This document shows, piece by piece, positions 1 through 9,747 of a stretch of 64,000 nt of DNA (position 1 is its first letter; each line of letters starts with the position of its first letter). The notes under the pieces were generated by a model. That model was not told where the DNA came from, did no database searches, and saw only the letters and a list, made by a program, of their open reading frames with translations. The position numbers and the translations under genes were made by a program. The stretch comes from an uncultured bacterium. Lineage in GTDB: Bacteria; Bacteroidota; Rhodothermia; Rhodothermales; UBA10348. The DNA lies in the NCBI GenBank assembly GCA_943788505.1, contig CALSQR010000002.1, positions 62,001 to 126,000 on the forward strand. Reading direction: 5' to 3'.

Positions 1-167
1 AATAGTACGTTTACAGACCATGTCAGGTCACCTCTGTTCGTTGGACAATGAGTGGACAAATAGTCTGAACAAAGGACGCATTCCCCCTGACAATCGCCGA
101 AAGGCTTTCCTTTGGCTTCGTGTGATCCGGCGACCAAGCAAGATGTCAGGTATTCCCTGAGAGGGAT

Positions 168-1136
168 CTACTCGTACGCTATCGCCATGAGCGGATCTCC
201 TGAATTCATTGCCAAAGATGTGACAAGAAACAGGATTTCACCGCTGACGGGTGATGTAGATGACTGCAGCTCTTCTCCAAAAATGTCGCAGATGTTGCCC
301 ATATCCTGCCCTTTTTCCACCATATCCCCAATCCCAACCGTAGGATAGAAAAGCCCGTCAACTTCTGCGCGAAGCCATCCCCATCCGCCGAGACGCTGCA
401 CTGTCTCTCCTGGATCGTTGATGGCCTCGTACATGTCGAATGCCGACATCACCCGACGCACTCCATCCTGCAATATGTCGACCTCGTGCTCGTGCCATAC
501 ACCTTGCCCTCCTGCTTCAGTAAGCAGCGCAGGAACGCCCGCTTGTGCCGCAGATGCCGTCGTCGTGCCTCCAATCGGACCAGCGCCTTCCTTGACGAGC
601 ATAGCTCTGATTCCGTAGGCCCGGGCCATTTTTTCAGCCGTCTCATTGGCTGCTTCATTGTCCGTTGTCGTGATAGCTACGAAAGGCACTAAGGCCTCGA
701 TCATGTCTCCTCCGTGCATGTCGATGTACATATCTCCAGCAGTGATCACGTTTTGAAACAACCAATCAGCCCATTGCTGCGTGAATGTCCCGTTCGGGTC
801 GCCGGGAAACTGCCGGTTGAGATTCAGACCATCTGGAGGCGTGATGTAGATGCTGCGAGCTTTGAATGCCACCGGGTTTGCGGATGGCACGATGATCATC
901 TGGCCCCTCAACTTGGTGGGATCGACGTCGCGCCCCAGTCTCGTAGCTGCCTCTACACACGGGTACTCCCCTCCGTGAATGCCAGCAGTGACCACTAGCT
1001 TCGGCCCCGGCATTGAACCATTGACCAAGTACACGGGCATCTTTACTTCGATACCTGTGATATCTCGTGTGATCCAACCGCGGGTTGTCGTGCCGGGTGC
1101 AGCTGAGAGTTCATTGAATTGGAGCATATCTGACAT
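168..1136 (-). CDS. Succinylglutamate desuccinylase/aspartoacylase-family (M14) zinc hydrolase
   Basis: This is a zinc-dependent deacylase or carboxypeptidase-like enzyme of the AstE/AspA branch of family M14. Zinc ligands are visible as GIHGGEYP (His and Glu near residues 54-57) and a second His in DMHGGD near residue 141. NLNRQFPG supplies the usual substrate-binding Arg, and a late Glu in LLTEAGG fits the catalytic acid. At about 320 residues it has the usual length and no signal peptide, so it is probably cytoplasmic. I chose the ATG at 1136; an in-frame TTG at 1142 overlaps the stop of the upstream symporter gene. The adjacent SSS symporter on the same strand suggests uptake followed by hydrolysis of an N-acyl amino acid or similar compound, but the substrate cannot be read from the sequence. 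Confidence 0.85.
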   Translation of the reverse strand: MSDMLQFNELSAAPGTTTRGWITRDITGIEVKMPVYLVNGSMPGPKLVVTAGIHGGEYPCVEAATRLGRDVDPTKLRGQMIIVPSANPVAFKARSIYITPPDGLNLNRQFPGDPNGTFTQQWADWLFQNVITAGDMYIDMHGGDMIEALVPFVAITTTDNEAANETAEKMARAYGIRAMLVKEGAGPIGGTTTASAAQAGVPALLTEAGGQGVWHEHEVDILQDGVRRVMSAFDMYEAINDPGETVQRLGGWGWLRAEVDGLFYPTVGIGDMVEKGQDMGNICDIFGEELQSSTSPVSGEILFLVTSLAMNSGDPLMAIAYE

Positions 1137-1138
1137 GA

Positions 1139-2638
1139 TCAATCGTCTGGATTTGAGGAATGTGCACTGGGAAGAAAAGGAGCAATCACAGCATCGTCTG
1201 ATCGAGGTGTTAGCAGACTGACCGTAATCAGCAGAAATAACGATACCATAACGCCCGGAATCACAACGTAATCACTACTGGCGAAATCGAAAACAGTATC
1301 ACCCATAACAAATGAAAGATCTAGCCCAAGATTACTGAGGATCACGAGCCCAAGTATGGTCCCTAGCCCTCCTGCAAGGCAAGCGGTTGCCCCTTGAGCA
1401 GTCACTCGCTTCCACATAAAGGCCGCCACCAAGACGGGAGTCAATGCAGCGCCAATCACGGAATACGCGTATAAAGCCATCGTCAAAACAGACTCAAACC
1501 TGGTGAGCAGCAAGACACCGATAATGGCTAGGCCGACCACAGCCATGCGCTGTACTCGCAGTTTGTCCTTGTCGCTTGCCTTTGGCCTGAGAAATCGCTC
1601 GTAGAGGTCGCGTGTGACATTCGAAGAGGCAACCAGCAACATCGTGCTGCCAGTTGAAAGGACAATTGCGACGGCAGCAGCGAGTAGTGCCGCGCCTAGC
1701 ACATCTGGCAGACTATGCCTTGCGAGATATAGGATTACCGTCTCAGAAGCTGCACGACCGACTACAGACGTCTCAGTAGCGAGCTGGGGGACGATTGAGC
1801 GTCCTGTTATGCCCAGTAGTGCGATACACGTTTCTATCACCATGATACCCGCGAGCATCCCAAATACACTTCTACGAGCTGCACGAGCGTTTTTTGCCGA
1901 GAAAAACTTCTGATACATCCCACTTTCGCCAAAAAGGAAAAGGAATGTGGGTAGCGCGACCCCAATTACCCAAAGGACATTGTGGCCACCGGATATGGTG
2001 AGCAGCTCTGGATCCAGCCCTTCGGCAATGGCTGAGGGCCCTCCGTTGCTGAATACCAATATTGGCAAAGCAATCAGAATAGAAAGAGTGATAATCACGC
2101 CGTTGATGACGTCGACCGAAACTATCGAAAACATGCCAGATACGGCTGTAAAGACGACAATAACTCCAGCCGTAATCAACATCCCCGTCGTTGGTGAGAT
2201 GACGCCATCGGTGACGATACTTAGTATCCACCCTCCACCTCTGAACTGATAGGCCGCGATGGCTGTATAGGCGATCAAGATGGCTACCGTTCCTAGAAAC
2301 CTAGAGGCAGGGTTATACCGCTTCTCGAGGATGTCAGGTACAGTGTATTGCGCCAAGGCTCGAACGCGGGAAGCCATCATGTAGACAGCTACTAGGCCGA
2401 CCCAAGCACCCACCGAAAACCACATGGCGGAGAGTCCACTACGAAAAGCCAATCCTGCTCCACCAAACAAGGTGCCTGATCCGACCCAGGTACAAATCAA
2501 CGTTCCGGCTAACATCCAAGCAGGCACAGATCGCCCAGCAACCATAAAGTCGGCATGCGTTTGGACACGTTTGGTGCGCCAGATCCCTATCCCGATCAAA
2601 ATCAGAGGATAGATCAGTACCGTAAGTGTTTGGATCAT
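1139..2638 (-). CDS. Sodium:solute symporter (SSS family)
   Basis: The 499-residue protein has about 13 hydrophobic segments and an N-terminal half typical of the SSS/PutP family: an opening membrane helix, then GRSVPAWMLAGTL and GSGTLFGGAG, which match the first discontinuous helix of the family. It should couple sodium entry to uptake of an organic solute. It lies directly upstream of the M14 hydrolase with almost no gap, so the two are probably co-transcribed and the hydrolase may act on the imported compound. The substrate is unknown; members transport proline, sugars, pantothenate or carboxylates. Confidence 0.9.
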   Translation of the reverse strand: MIQTLTVLIYPLILIGIGIWRTKRVQTHADFMVAGRSVPAWMLAGTLICTWVGSGTLFGGAGLAFRSGLSAMWFSVGAWVGLVAVYMMASRVRALAQYTVPDILEKRYNPASRFLGTVAILIAYTAIAAYQFRGGGWILSIVTDGVISPTTGMLITAGVIVVFTAVSGMFSIVSVDVINGVIITLSILIALPILVFSNGGPSAIAEGLDPELLTISGGHNVLWVIGVALPTFLFLFGESGMYQKFFSAKNARAARRSVFGMLAGIMVIETCIALLGITGRSIVPQLATETSVVGRAASETVILYLARHSLPDVLGAALLAAAVAIVLSTGSTMLLVASSNVTRDLYERFLRPKASDKDKLRVQRMAVVGLAIIGVLLLTRFESVLTMALYAYSVIGAALTPVLVAAFMWKRVTAQGATACLAGGLGTILGLVILSNLGLDLSFVMGDTVFDFASSDYVVIPGVMVSLFLLITVSLLTPRSDDAVIAPFLPSAHSSNPDD

Positions 2639-2721
2639 GGAAACAGTTAGATGGCTGAAATCAGAGACACTCTTGCTCTGCTAAGGTAGGAGAAATGCAC
2701 CATCTCCTCCGGCTTGGCTGG

Positions 2722-2758
2722 AAAAAAAGGGAGGGCCGCCAACAGGCGGCCCTCCCTT
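2722..2758 (-). terminator. Rho-independent terminator after the choice-of-anchor-B gene
   Basis: On the minus strand a 13-base GC-rich stem with a 4-base loop is followed directly by seven T residues (the A run at 2722-2728 on the plus strand). It sits about 45 bases downstream of the stop at 2801 and separates that gene from the symporter operon. Confidence 0.9.
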
Positions 2759-2800
2759 AAATGTGCCGAACTGCGTTCGGCACCAAACACGATAGGTCGA

Positions 2801-5173
2801 TTATAGACCTTGATCCTTCTTGCGGACCATGAACAGTCCGGCGCCCATGTCCGTGACTGCAATCACTCCGCTTTTGAAGTAAGGATAGTTGCTCCATGAG
2901 CCCCCTCCTCCCTGCGTTGTGACCAGAAAGCCGACTTCGGCGGGGTTGGCGCGGTCTGTGATGTCGATGATGCGTAGACCGGAGCCGTAGTTAGACTGGT
3001 ACATCAGATTGTCCCTGATGTACAGGTTGTGGTCCGTGGTCGTGGTCTCCTGGATGAATTCCGTGACGAGCACCGGCTCGTCCAGATCACGCACATCCCA
3101 GACCAGCGTTCGCGTTCCTTCAACAAGGCCCTGCGGCTCATCGCCCTCATCATTCATGTAGAAGAACTCATGGTCTTCCGACAGCCAGCCCTGATGGGCG
3201 TAGGCCACGTTCGGATACACAACCATGGAAATGGCCACCGGATCGTCCTTGTCGGTCACGTCGGCAATGGAAAGAGCCGTTTCATTCGATCCCATGCAAA
3301 TCTCTTTGCCGGCATGCTCCGTGTCAGGACCAGCATAGGTCACGCACTGGGCATCGTGCGAGTAGCCCGTACCACTACGACCCGTGGCCGGATCGGCAAA
3401 GCAGCCCACAAACTCAGGTTTCTTAGGATCCTTGTTCAGGTCCAGCATGTGCAGACCACCGCCGCACGTGATGCCACCCGAACTGCCACCCACGGAGTAG
3501 GCTATGCCTGTCTCTTCGTTGATGACGATGTTGTGCGCTGACGCGATGTCCGTGTAGAGGTAGTCCGGATCCATGACTGGCGGATTGCTGCCATCCATTT
3601 CACGCAAGCGCGTCAGATCGAAGACCTGCAGGCCATGCTGTCCAGAACCATCAGCAACGATGTAGGCGTGGTTATTGAACACCTTCATGTCGCGCCAAGC
3701 TGCCGCGCGAGCGCCTTCCGTCATGGGAAGCATACCGAGCAAAACGGGCATGGCCGGGTTGGTGACCTCGACAAAAGACGTACCGTCAGAGCGCCCAACG
3801 ATGGCATACTCCTTGTCTGTTTCCGGATCGGTCCATCCCCAGATGTCGTTGACCATCGTGCCGCGGTTGGCTCCGAGGTCCTTCATGTTCATGTAGGAAG
3901 TGATCTCGATATTGCCGCATTCGAATCCGGCAGCTTTTCCCTCTTCACATTCCACGGCCTCGCCGGAGAATGAAGGCAGACCCTTCATATCGTTGATGAT
4001 CATACCAGCTTCATTCCAGCCCTGCTCGCCCATTTCGAAAACGACGGCGGCACCTGCACGACCATCTTGACCTATAGCACCGATAACCGCAATGGATTCG
4101 GATCCCGCCAGCGTGGTACCGAACGACGCGCGTCCGGACGTGCTTTCAGCTCCGCTTTTCTGAACCATCGCAAAACCACCATCGCCATCATAAGCAAAGT
4201 AGTACGTCGTACCCGCTCCATTATCCGCTCCCGGAGCTCCGACGAAAACACCGCCGTCATCCATGGTCACGAACGAGCCGAACTGGGCACTCCGGGTAGC
4301 TTCGAATGGGGCCAACTTGGTGGTACCGGAATAGGCACCAGACTCGGCATCCCACTCATACAGAGATACTGTGCCGCTTCCACTATTATCGTAGGGAGCG
4401 CTCACGGCGGCTTTCATGCCATTAATTGTGATAGTAGCGCCGAAACCTGCACCTTCGGAAACACCTTGTGGGCCAATCTGCCCAGCAGTTGTCCATTCGC
4501 CATTGGCATTTTCATACAGGTAAACAGCTCCAACTTCGGTGAACTCCTGACCACGACGTCCAAAAGCACTCAAGCGGGCTGGGGCACCTACGTACAGGCG
4601 ATCTTCATGAGTGGCCAATGCAGCGCCGAAGTAGGCGTTAGCTGTACCAGCTTCTGACGTCAATTTGGCTTCCTGTGACCAACCAGTCCCATCAGCCCAA
4701 CGGTAAACATACACGGCGCCAGCCCCTTCGGACTGCTGTGTGGCCGAGACGGCTACGTAGCCATCGCCAACGGCGACTGTGCTACCAAAGCTATCGCCGT
4801 CTTCAACATCAGTGGCAGTCAAGATAGTACCTCTGTCCCAACTCCCGTCATCTTGGCGGGCATACACATAGGCTGCATTAGAGCGAGGAGCTCCAACGAC
4901 CATCAACCAACCATTGGAGGCAAGGGCGGCACCGAACCCATCACCAGTTTCTGCTCCTCCTGGAGCTACCATCTGGTAGGCTTCAGCCCATGTGCCGTCG
5001 GCGGCCTTGTTGAAAACGTAAATACTACCTGGAAACGAAGTGTTGCCAGTTTCGCCGACGAAAATGTCTTCGCCAGAAACCGCAACGGCTCCGCCGAATC
5101 CCTGAGCGAACAGGGTTGTCGTTTGAAATCCGATCACAACAATGGCAATCAGAAAGGGAATAATCCTTCTCAT
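2801..5173 (-). CDS. Exported choice-of-anchor-B family protein with FG-GAP-like repeats
   Basis: The 790-residue protein begins with a signal peptide (residues 1-24, ending LFAQ). Residues about 25-390 hold repeated units of the pattern FGxxLAxxxxxxxVGAP followed by VYVY, the signature of FG-GAP/integrin-alpha-like propeller blades. From about residue 410 onward comes the choice-of-anchor-B region with LVIVD-type repeats (GTSFVEVTNP, GLQVFDLTRL, GLRIIDITDR). It should be a secreted or surface beta-propeller protein; function unknown. Unlike many relatives it shows no T9SS or PEP-type anchor at the C terminus, ending shortly after GLFMVRKK. It is followed by a strong terminator. Confidence 0.85.
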   Translation of the reverse strand: MRRIIPFLIAIVVIGFQTTTLFAQGFGGAVAVSGEDIFVGETGNTSFPGSIYVFNKAADGTWAEAYQMVAPGGAETGDGFGAALASNGWLMVVGAPRSNAAYVYARQDDGSWDRGTILTATDVEDGDSFGSTVAVGDGYVAVSATQQSEGAGAVYVYRWADGTGWSQEAKLTSEAGTANAYFGAALATHEDRLYVGAPARLSAFGRRGQEFTEVGAVYLYENANGEWTTAGQIGPQGVSEGAGFGATITINGMKAAVSAPYDNSGSGTVSLYEWDAESGAYSGTTKLAPFEATRSAQFGSFVTMDDGGVFVGAPGADNGAGTTYYFAYDGDGGFAMVQKSGAESTSGRASFGTTLAGSESIAVIGAIGQDGRAGAAVVFEMGEQGWNEAGMIINDMKGLPSFSGEAVECEEGKAAGFECGNIEITSYMNMKDLGANRGTMVNDIWGWTDPETDKEYAIVGRSDGTSFVEVTNPAMPVLLGMLPMTEGARAAAWRDMKVFNNHAYIVADGSGQHGLQVFDLTRLREMDGSNPPVMDPDYLYTDIASAHNIVINEETGIAYSVGGSSGGITCGGGLHMLDLNKDPKKPEFVGCFADPATGRSGTGYSHDAQCVTYAGPDTEHAGKEICMGSNETALSIADVTDKDDPVAISMVVYPNVAYAHQGWLSEDHEFFYMNDEGDEPQGLVEGTRTLVWDVRDLDEPVLVTEFIQETTTTDHNLYIRDNLMYQSNYGSGLRIIDITDRANPAEVGFLVTTQGGGGSWSNYPYFKSGVIAVTDMGAGLFMVRKKDQGL

Positions 5174-5236
5174 AATGATGGGTTGAGTGAGATGTAAAGT
5201 GCAGGAAGGGAGCAGAAAGTAGTCAGAATGCCTCCA

Positions 5237-6529
5237 TTATGCGAGACTAAAGACGATATCGTGGGAAAAACGCCGAAATCTAATAGTGTACCAGAGGCCT
5301 AACAAGCTGAGTGTATCCCTGTCGTATTCGGACGAAATATATAGTCCCTCAGACCAATTTGACGCATCAAGTTGGATCGTCATTTCATCCCCAGGGGTTC
5401 CTGATCGGGAAGACGTCGTGATCATACGGCCCAACGCGTCATATACAACCACATCAACAGGTTCGTAGGCGCGCTCGGAGTTACCCGAGGTCCACCGAAC
5501 AGTAAATCGATCTCGAACTGGACTGGGATACACGTCTACTGAGAAACTAGGCAAAACAGATTCGCTCTCTGAGGAAACCGATTGTGTCACATCAATCGTC
5601 ACGATTGCCTCATTCGACTCTTGCCGTTGCCTGAATGAACCATTTGCCTGCATCGAGCCACTGATCTGCAATCCAACTTCATTCCCATCAAGATCAAAGG
5701 TCCATCCTGCGTCAATGGACATTAGCACAACTAACAGACCGGACGAATGAATCACCGACCCACCTAGGTCCAACTCCGTTTCCGTAGTCAGTTGCTGAGC
5801 ATCCGTCGGCACTTGCCCCGTCAACAAACCCGATCCTTCCAGTGTCGCGAGTACGTTAGCGCTTATGAGGTTTCCAGGCTGATTGAATGAACGAAGCAAA
5901 CCTGTTGCCTCCACCGTCGGGCCTATCGATGTAGAGAATAGCCGGATTGCCTCTGATTCTACATTAATCCGAAGTGTTCCAACCGTAATCGGAGTTCCAT
6001 AATCAAAGCGAAGCCCATGGTCGTTCTGATTTTGAATATCAATTCCAAGCAGATGCACCGAATCAACCGCAGCGGGATCCACTCCGATGTCGATGTCCAG
6101 CGTTCCGACAACAGGGATGTCCTCGGAATCATCATCCTCCCCTATTAGGGTCTTGACCGACGCATCAAACCGCAATACTGACAGACTCGGGTCAAATTCT
6201 AAGTGCTGCACCGGAAGGGTCTGCAACCGGTAGCTGAACGAATCGAAACCAATATATCCGGGATCTGCTTGGTACAGGTAGTTGCCGTCCCCGATCGGGG
6301 TCAATGTCCCATTTGTTGGCAACGTCATGATCACAACTTGAACGGAATCAGCTTCGGGCAGGGTATCATTGCCCAGCAAATAGGTAGCGCTATTGACTAC
6401 TTGTCCGCCATTGTGCAGAGCAATGACATCATCGGCTGCCACGAGCACTTGAGCCTGAGCAAAAGATGGTCTGCTCAGCATCCAAAGTAAGACCGTAAGG
6501 CAGATGTGCAATCGGTTCAAAGTGGGCAT
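5237..6529 (-). CDS. Secreted protein with cadherin/VCBS-like domain and frameshifted T9SS sorting domain
   Basis: A signal peptide (residues 1-26) is followed by a bacterial cadherin/VCBS-like module (LLGNDTLP, then NGTLTPIGDGNYLYQ and GFDSFSYRL) and a beta-rich region of unknown function. The C terminus begins a T9SS type A sorting domain (VDVYPSPVRDRF, VVVYDALGRM, LDASNWSEGLY) used for export through the type IX system. The domain is then disrupted: an ATATATA tract at 5337-5343 appears to hold two extra bases. Removing them restores GLYFVRIRQGYTQLVRPL, a standard type A ending, with a stop at 5280. As sequenced, an aberrant tail runs on to 5237. Either the protein has lost its sorting signal or the assembly is in error. 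Confidence 0.75.
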   Translation of the reverse strand: MPTLNRLHICLTVLLWMLSRPSFAQAQVLVAADDVIALHNGGQVVNSATYLLGNDTLPEADSVQVVIMTLPTNGTLTPIGDGNYLYQADPGYIGFDSFSYRLQTLPVQHLEFDPSLSVLRFDASVKTLIGEDDDSEDIPVVGTLDIDIGVDPAAVDSVHLLGIDIQNQNDHGLRFDYGTPITVGTLRINVESEAIRLFSTSIGPTVEATGLLRSFNQPGNLISANVLATLEGSGLLTGQVPTDAQQLTTETELDLGGSVIHSSGLLVVLMSIDAGWTFDLDGNEVGLQISGSMQANGSFRQRQESNEAIVTIDVTQSVSSESESVLPSFSVDVYPSPVRDRFTVRWTSGNSERAYEPVDVVVYDALGRMITTSSRSGTPGDEMTIQLDASNWSEGLYISSEYDRDTLSLLGLWYTIRFRRFSHDIVFSLA

Positions 6530-6565
6530 AGATAAATTGGGAAGGGTCTTGTTATCAAGCCGCGG

Positions 6566-7468
6566 TCAGTCCACGATTCGATACCCACTACGTTTCGTTT
6601 CCTCACGAAAAAGGTTGGTCAATTGCAGCGTTAAAGGACCCATGCTACCCTCCCCAATGATTCGACCGTCGAGCCTTGTGACGGCAGCTAACTCGCCCAT
6701 GGTCCCAGAGCAGAACATTTCATCTGCGCGGTAGGCATCCGTCGTGGAAACTCGGCCAACATGCGCCGGAATACCGTTTCGTTCGCACAGTTCCAGCACC
6801 GTTTCGCGAGTGATTCCTTCGGGGCAAGCATCAGCCGCCGACGTAAAGACGCACCCATCCTTAACAAGGAAAACGTGCGTGCCGTTTGCTTCAGCGATGT
6901 ATCCCTCCTTGTCCAATAATAACGCTGAATCAGCACCAGCAGCATTGGCTTCAATTTTAGCGAGAATCGACTGAAGCAGATTGTTGTGATGGATCTTTGG
7001 ATCAAGACAGTCCGGCGGGAATCGGCGAATAGAACTAGTCATAAACGTCAGTCCACCACGATCATAGACAGGCGCTTTCCATTCCGGCAATATGATTAGG
7101 GTCGAGCCAGACTGATTGAGCCTCGGATCCATGCCCGATGTGATCTTCACGCCTCGCGAAAGGGTGAGACGAACATGAACCCCATCGCGCATCCCATTGG
7201 CCTCCAACGTTTTGCGCAGTTCCGCAATCAAATGATCCATGGGCGGAATATCCACAAACGCCAGCGCTTTGGCTGAGCCCTCAAGCCTCTGAAGGTGTTC
7301 TGTCAGCTTGAAAATGCGCCCTTCGTATAACCGGAGTCCTTCCCAAACACCGTCACCGCCCTGAACCAGGCTATCAAAGGGACTGATGCCCGCTTTGTCT
7401 CGATGGACCAATTCGCCGTTGATGTTTACCAGCAGGTCCCGATTGCGCTCATCAAAGGTTTGCAGCAT
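6566..7468 (-). CDS. Class IV aminotransferase (branched-chain/D-amino-acid aminotransferase family)
   Basis: This is a PLP-dependent fold-type IV transaminase of 300 residues, the usual length. It shows SPFDSLVQGGDGVWEG at the N terminus, the probable PLP-binding Lys in DPKIHHNN, the conserved Glu of YIAEANGTHVF, and the phosphate-binding region around PEGITRETVLEL. It is probably a branched-chain amino acid transaminase-like enzyme (IlvE type), but D-alanine transaminase and aminodeoxychorismate lyase share the fold and cannot be excluded. Its start overlaps the end of the amino acid permease gene by 17 bases, so the two are likely translationally coupled and act on related substrates. Confidence 0.85.
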   Translation of the reverse strand: MLQTFDERNRDLLVNINGELVHRDKAGISPFDSLVQGGDGVWEGLRLYEGRIFKLTEHLQRLEGSAKALAFVDIPPMDHLIAELRKTLEANGMRDGVHVRLTLSRGVKITSGMDPRLNQSGSTLIILPEWKAPVYDRGGLTFMTSSIRRFPPDCLDPKIHHNNLLQSILAKIEANAAGADSALLLDKEGYIAEANGTHVFLVKDGCVFTSAADACPEGITRETVLELCERNGIPAHVGRVSTTDAYRADEMFCSGTMGELAAVTRLDGRIIGEGSMGPLTLQLTNLFREETKRSGYRIVD

Positions 7469-8813
7469 CTCGTCTACGTTTTTTAAACCAGAACCATGAA
7501 ACGGGGAGTCCAGTCAGGACAAACGCTAAATCCACTAAAGACTCGCGCCATTGGAAAAAGGCTCGGAAGAAGAGCAAGCTAAGGACACCTGCTAGGTAAA
7601 GTAGCGGGAGCCATGGGTAAAGAGGGACTTTGAATATGCCACCTTCAGCTCCGGAATTCTGTGCATCCTCACCCTCTCCTACTCCTTCTCGTCTGAATTT
7701 GAAAAGCGCCAGGGTCGTCATTGTATAGAAAATCAGGATGGCGAAAATCATCCCGGCAGCGATGTTTTCAAATGAGCCCCTAACTACTAACAAAACGCCT
7801 CCCCAAATGCAGTGTACGATGATGGCTCTGGTGGGCGTCCTAAAGCGGGGGTGAACAAAGTCGAGTGACTTGAAAAAGAGACCATCCTTCGCCATCGCAT
7901 AATACACTCTCGATGACGAAAGCATCGTGCCATTGATACTGGACACAGCTGAAATAATGGCGAGCAGAGCAATAACCGTTGCTCCCACTGGTCCCAGCAT
8001 CATGGCCGCGACGTCTGCAGCTGGAGTCGTGGTCATGCGAAGGGCTTCTATTCCCATCACATAGTGGTAGATCGTGATCATCGATACATAAACCACTACC
8101 ACAATACTTAGGCCCACCAACATACTACGCGGTATCACAGCCCTAGGATTTTTCATCTCGCCAGCGACATATCCCACTCGATCAAACCCCGTATGCGTGA
8201 AAACTATTAGCATGAGGGCAGGAATGAGATTCCGGAAGAATCCAACATCTTTCAAAGGAGCTGCTGAGCTACCCAACTGTCCGGGCGTGCCGCCGAGAAG
8301 AAAAAGAAACAACACTGCAAAAAGGACTAGGCCACCCACTTTCATAACGGTAGTCACGCGCTGAAACAGGGCAGACCACCGCACTCCTACATAGTTAAAC
8401 AGGCCTAAAAGCGCGATGATGGACAGAGCTACAGCCGTGTGGCTCATTCCTTCGAGTGGTACGAAGTAGCCGATATAATCTGTCGCGATGATCGCCAGAC
8501 CGGCAGCAGGACTCGTACGAATGATGAACAATTGCGCCCAGCCGAACATGAATCCGGCGAAAGGACCGAATGCTCTAGATATGTAACTGTACTCCCCTCC
8601 AGTCGATGGAATACGCGTCCCCAACTCAGCGTAGACCATACCGCCCATCAAAATGAAGGCCGATACGATGAGCCATGTCGTTAAGACATAGGAGTAGGAC
8701 GGGAAATATCCCGCGATTAAATACGGCGTCGAATAGATACCCGAGCCGATCGTAATACCGATCAGAAGGGCGATCCCGTCAAACGTCGTTAGCTCTTTGC
8801 GCAGCGTAATCAT
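7452..8813 (-). CDS. APC-superfamily amino acid permease
   Basis: A membrane protein of about 450 residues with about 12 hydrophobic segments. The first helix carries GITIGSGIYSTP, the amino acid-binding motif of the APC superfamily (LAT/AdiC-like). AELGTRIPSTGGEYSY and the GWAQLFIIRTSPAA segment are also typical. It probably exchanges or imports amino acids. The ATG at 8813 is preferred; an in-frame TTG lies three codons upstream. Coupling to the aminotransferase downstream suggests a role in amino acid uptake and catabolism, although the exact substrate is unknown. Confidence 0.88.
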   Translation of the reverse strand: MITLRKELTTFDGIALLIGITIGSGIYSTPYLIAGYFPSYSYVLTTWLIVSAFILMGGMVYAELGTRIPSTGGEYSYISRAFGPFAGFMFGWAQLFIIRTSPAAGLAIIATDYIGYFVPLEGMSHTAVALSIIALLGLFNYVGVRWSALFQRVTTVMKVGGLVLFAVLFLFLLGGTPGQLGSSAAPLKDVGFFRNLIPALMLIVFTHTGFDRVGYVAGEMKNPRAVIPRSMLVGLSIVVVVYVSMITIYHYVMGIEALRMTTTPAADVAAMMLGPVGATVIALLAIISAVSSINGTMLSSSRVYYAMAKDGLFFKSLDFVHPRFRTPTRAIIVHCIWGGVLLVVRGSFENIAAGMIFAILIFYTMTTLALFKFRREGVGEGEDAQNSGAEGGIFKVPLYPWLPLLYLAGVLSLLFFRAFFQWRESLVDLAFVLTGLPVSWFWFKKRRRDAANL

Positions 8814-8834
8814 GCTGCGCAAGATGCGAATTCG

Positions 8835-9611
8835 CTAATTCAGATCAAATTTTACCGGAATGGTCATATAAACAGAGACCGCGCGAGCTCTCTGCCTAGC
8901 CGGCTCGAACCTAAGCTTCATTACGCCTGCAACGGCCTCTTTATCAAGGATTTCGTGGGCGCTGCGTACGACTTGCGGGTTGGATGGGACGCCGTTGGAA
9001 TCAACAATTATTTGCACAACCACGGTGCCTTCAATGCCCGACTTACGAGCTATCGGAGGGTAAGATACGTGCTTGTAAAGCTCAGCAATTCCACCGATGA
9101 TCTCCGGCATTTTCTCAACTACAGCAAAGATTTCCTCTTCGTCTTCCACGACGTAAGGTTCAGCCGGCGGCGGCGGAAGATCAAGTACGGCCTCGTTCAA
9201 ATCGAGCGTCATGTCCAAATCCAGATCCATGTCGTCCAAGATCGTATCGTTGGGCACCTCAACTGGTACTGGAGGCCGCGGAGGTGGTGGTGGCTTCTCT
9301 ATCTGGGCCGTTTGAACAATCTCTTCCATCTGAACGACCTCCTGATCCGGCATCACGTAAGCAAGTGATTCACCACCTGTGAAGTTTACCCGGAACGCAC
9401 CGATGGTCAATGTCAGAGCAATCAATGCACCGATTTGACCCATAATCAAGTGCTCACGAGTACGTTCGACATAAGAATGTCCTCGCTCGCGAAATCGCTG
9501 AGCCAATTGTTCGGTGGGCAGGCCTTTAGCGGATGTTTCTTTTTTAGGGATGCGCCCGAAGGTCGACCCGTGGGCCGGAAGGAACTTGCCAATGAGGAAG
9601 AAGCGTGCCAT
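8835..9611 (-). CDS. tonB: Energy transducer TonB
   Basis: This is an inner-membrane-anchored protein that carries proton-motive energy to outer-membrane TonB-dependent receptors. An N-terminal cytoplasmic part of about 60 residues precedes one membrane helix (IGALIALTLTIGAF). A proline-rich stretch (KPPPPPRPPVPVEVP), an unusually acidic Asp/Leu-rich linker (DDMDLDLDMTLDLN) and a second short proline run follow. The C-terminal TonB domain contains YPPIARKSGIEGTVVVQ and ends in a VYMTIPVKF strand. I chose the ATG at 9611 because the longer reading to 9683 would run into the terminator behind thiD. No exbB or exbD lies beside it. Confidence 0.88.
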   Translation of the reverse strand: MARFFLIGKFLPAHGSTFGRIPKKETSAKGLPTEQLAQRFRERGHSYVERTREHLIMGQIGALIALTLTIGAFRVNFTGGESLAYVMPDQEVVQMEEIVQTAQIEKPPPPPRPPVPVEVPNDTILDDMDLDLDMTLDLNEAVLDLPPPPAEPYVVEDEEEIFAVVEKMPEIIGGIAELYKHVSYPPIARKSGIEGTVVVQIIVDSNGVPSNPQVVRSAHEILDKEAVAGVMKLRFEPARQRARAVSVYMTIPVKFDLN

Positions 9612-9654
9612 GAGACTTTGATGGTTACTGGTCTCCCCTTCTACGGATGATGCT

Positions 9655-9681
9655 GTAAAAAAGTTAGGGGGCATCAGCCCC
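9655..9681 (-). terminator. Terminator of the thiamin operon
   Basis: On the minus strand a GGGGC stem with loop TGAT and GCCCC is followed four bases later by six T residues. It lies between the thiD stop (9748) and the preferred tonB start (9611). An imperfect AAAAGGCT/AGCCTTTT inverted repeat just before it may add to termination. Confidence 0.65.
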
Positions 9682-9747
9682 ACCCAGAAAAGGCTCAGTC
9701 GACCATCCGATCAGCCTTTTTTGATATTGCCAATAATGTCATCACGG

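Noticed and set aside
3029-3541. Long plus-strand open frame opposite the choice-of-anchor-B gene
   Set aside because: It is a mirror of a confident gene with clear domains and has no family resemblance itself.
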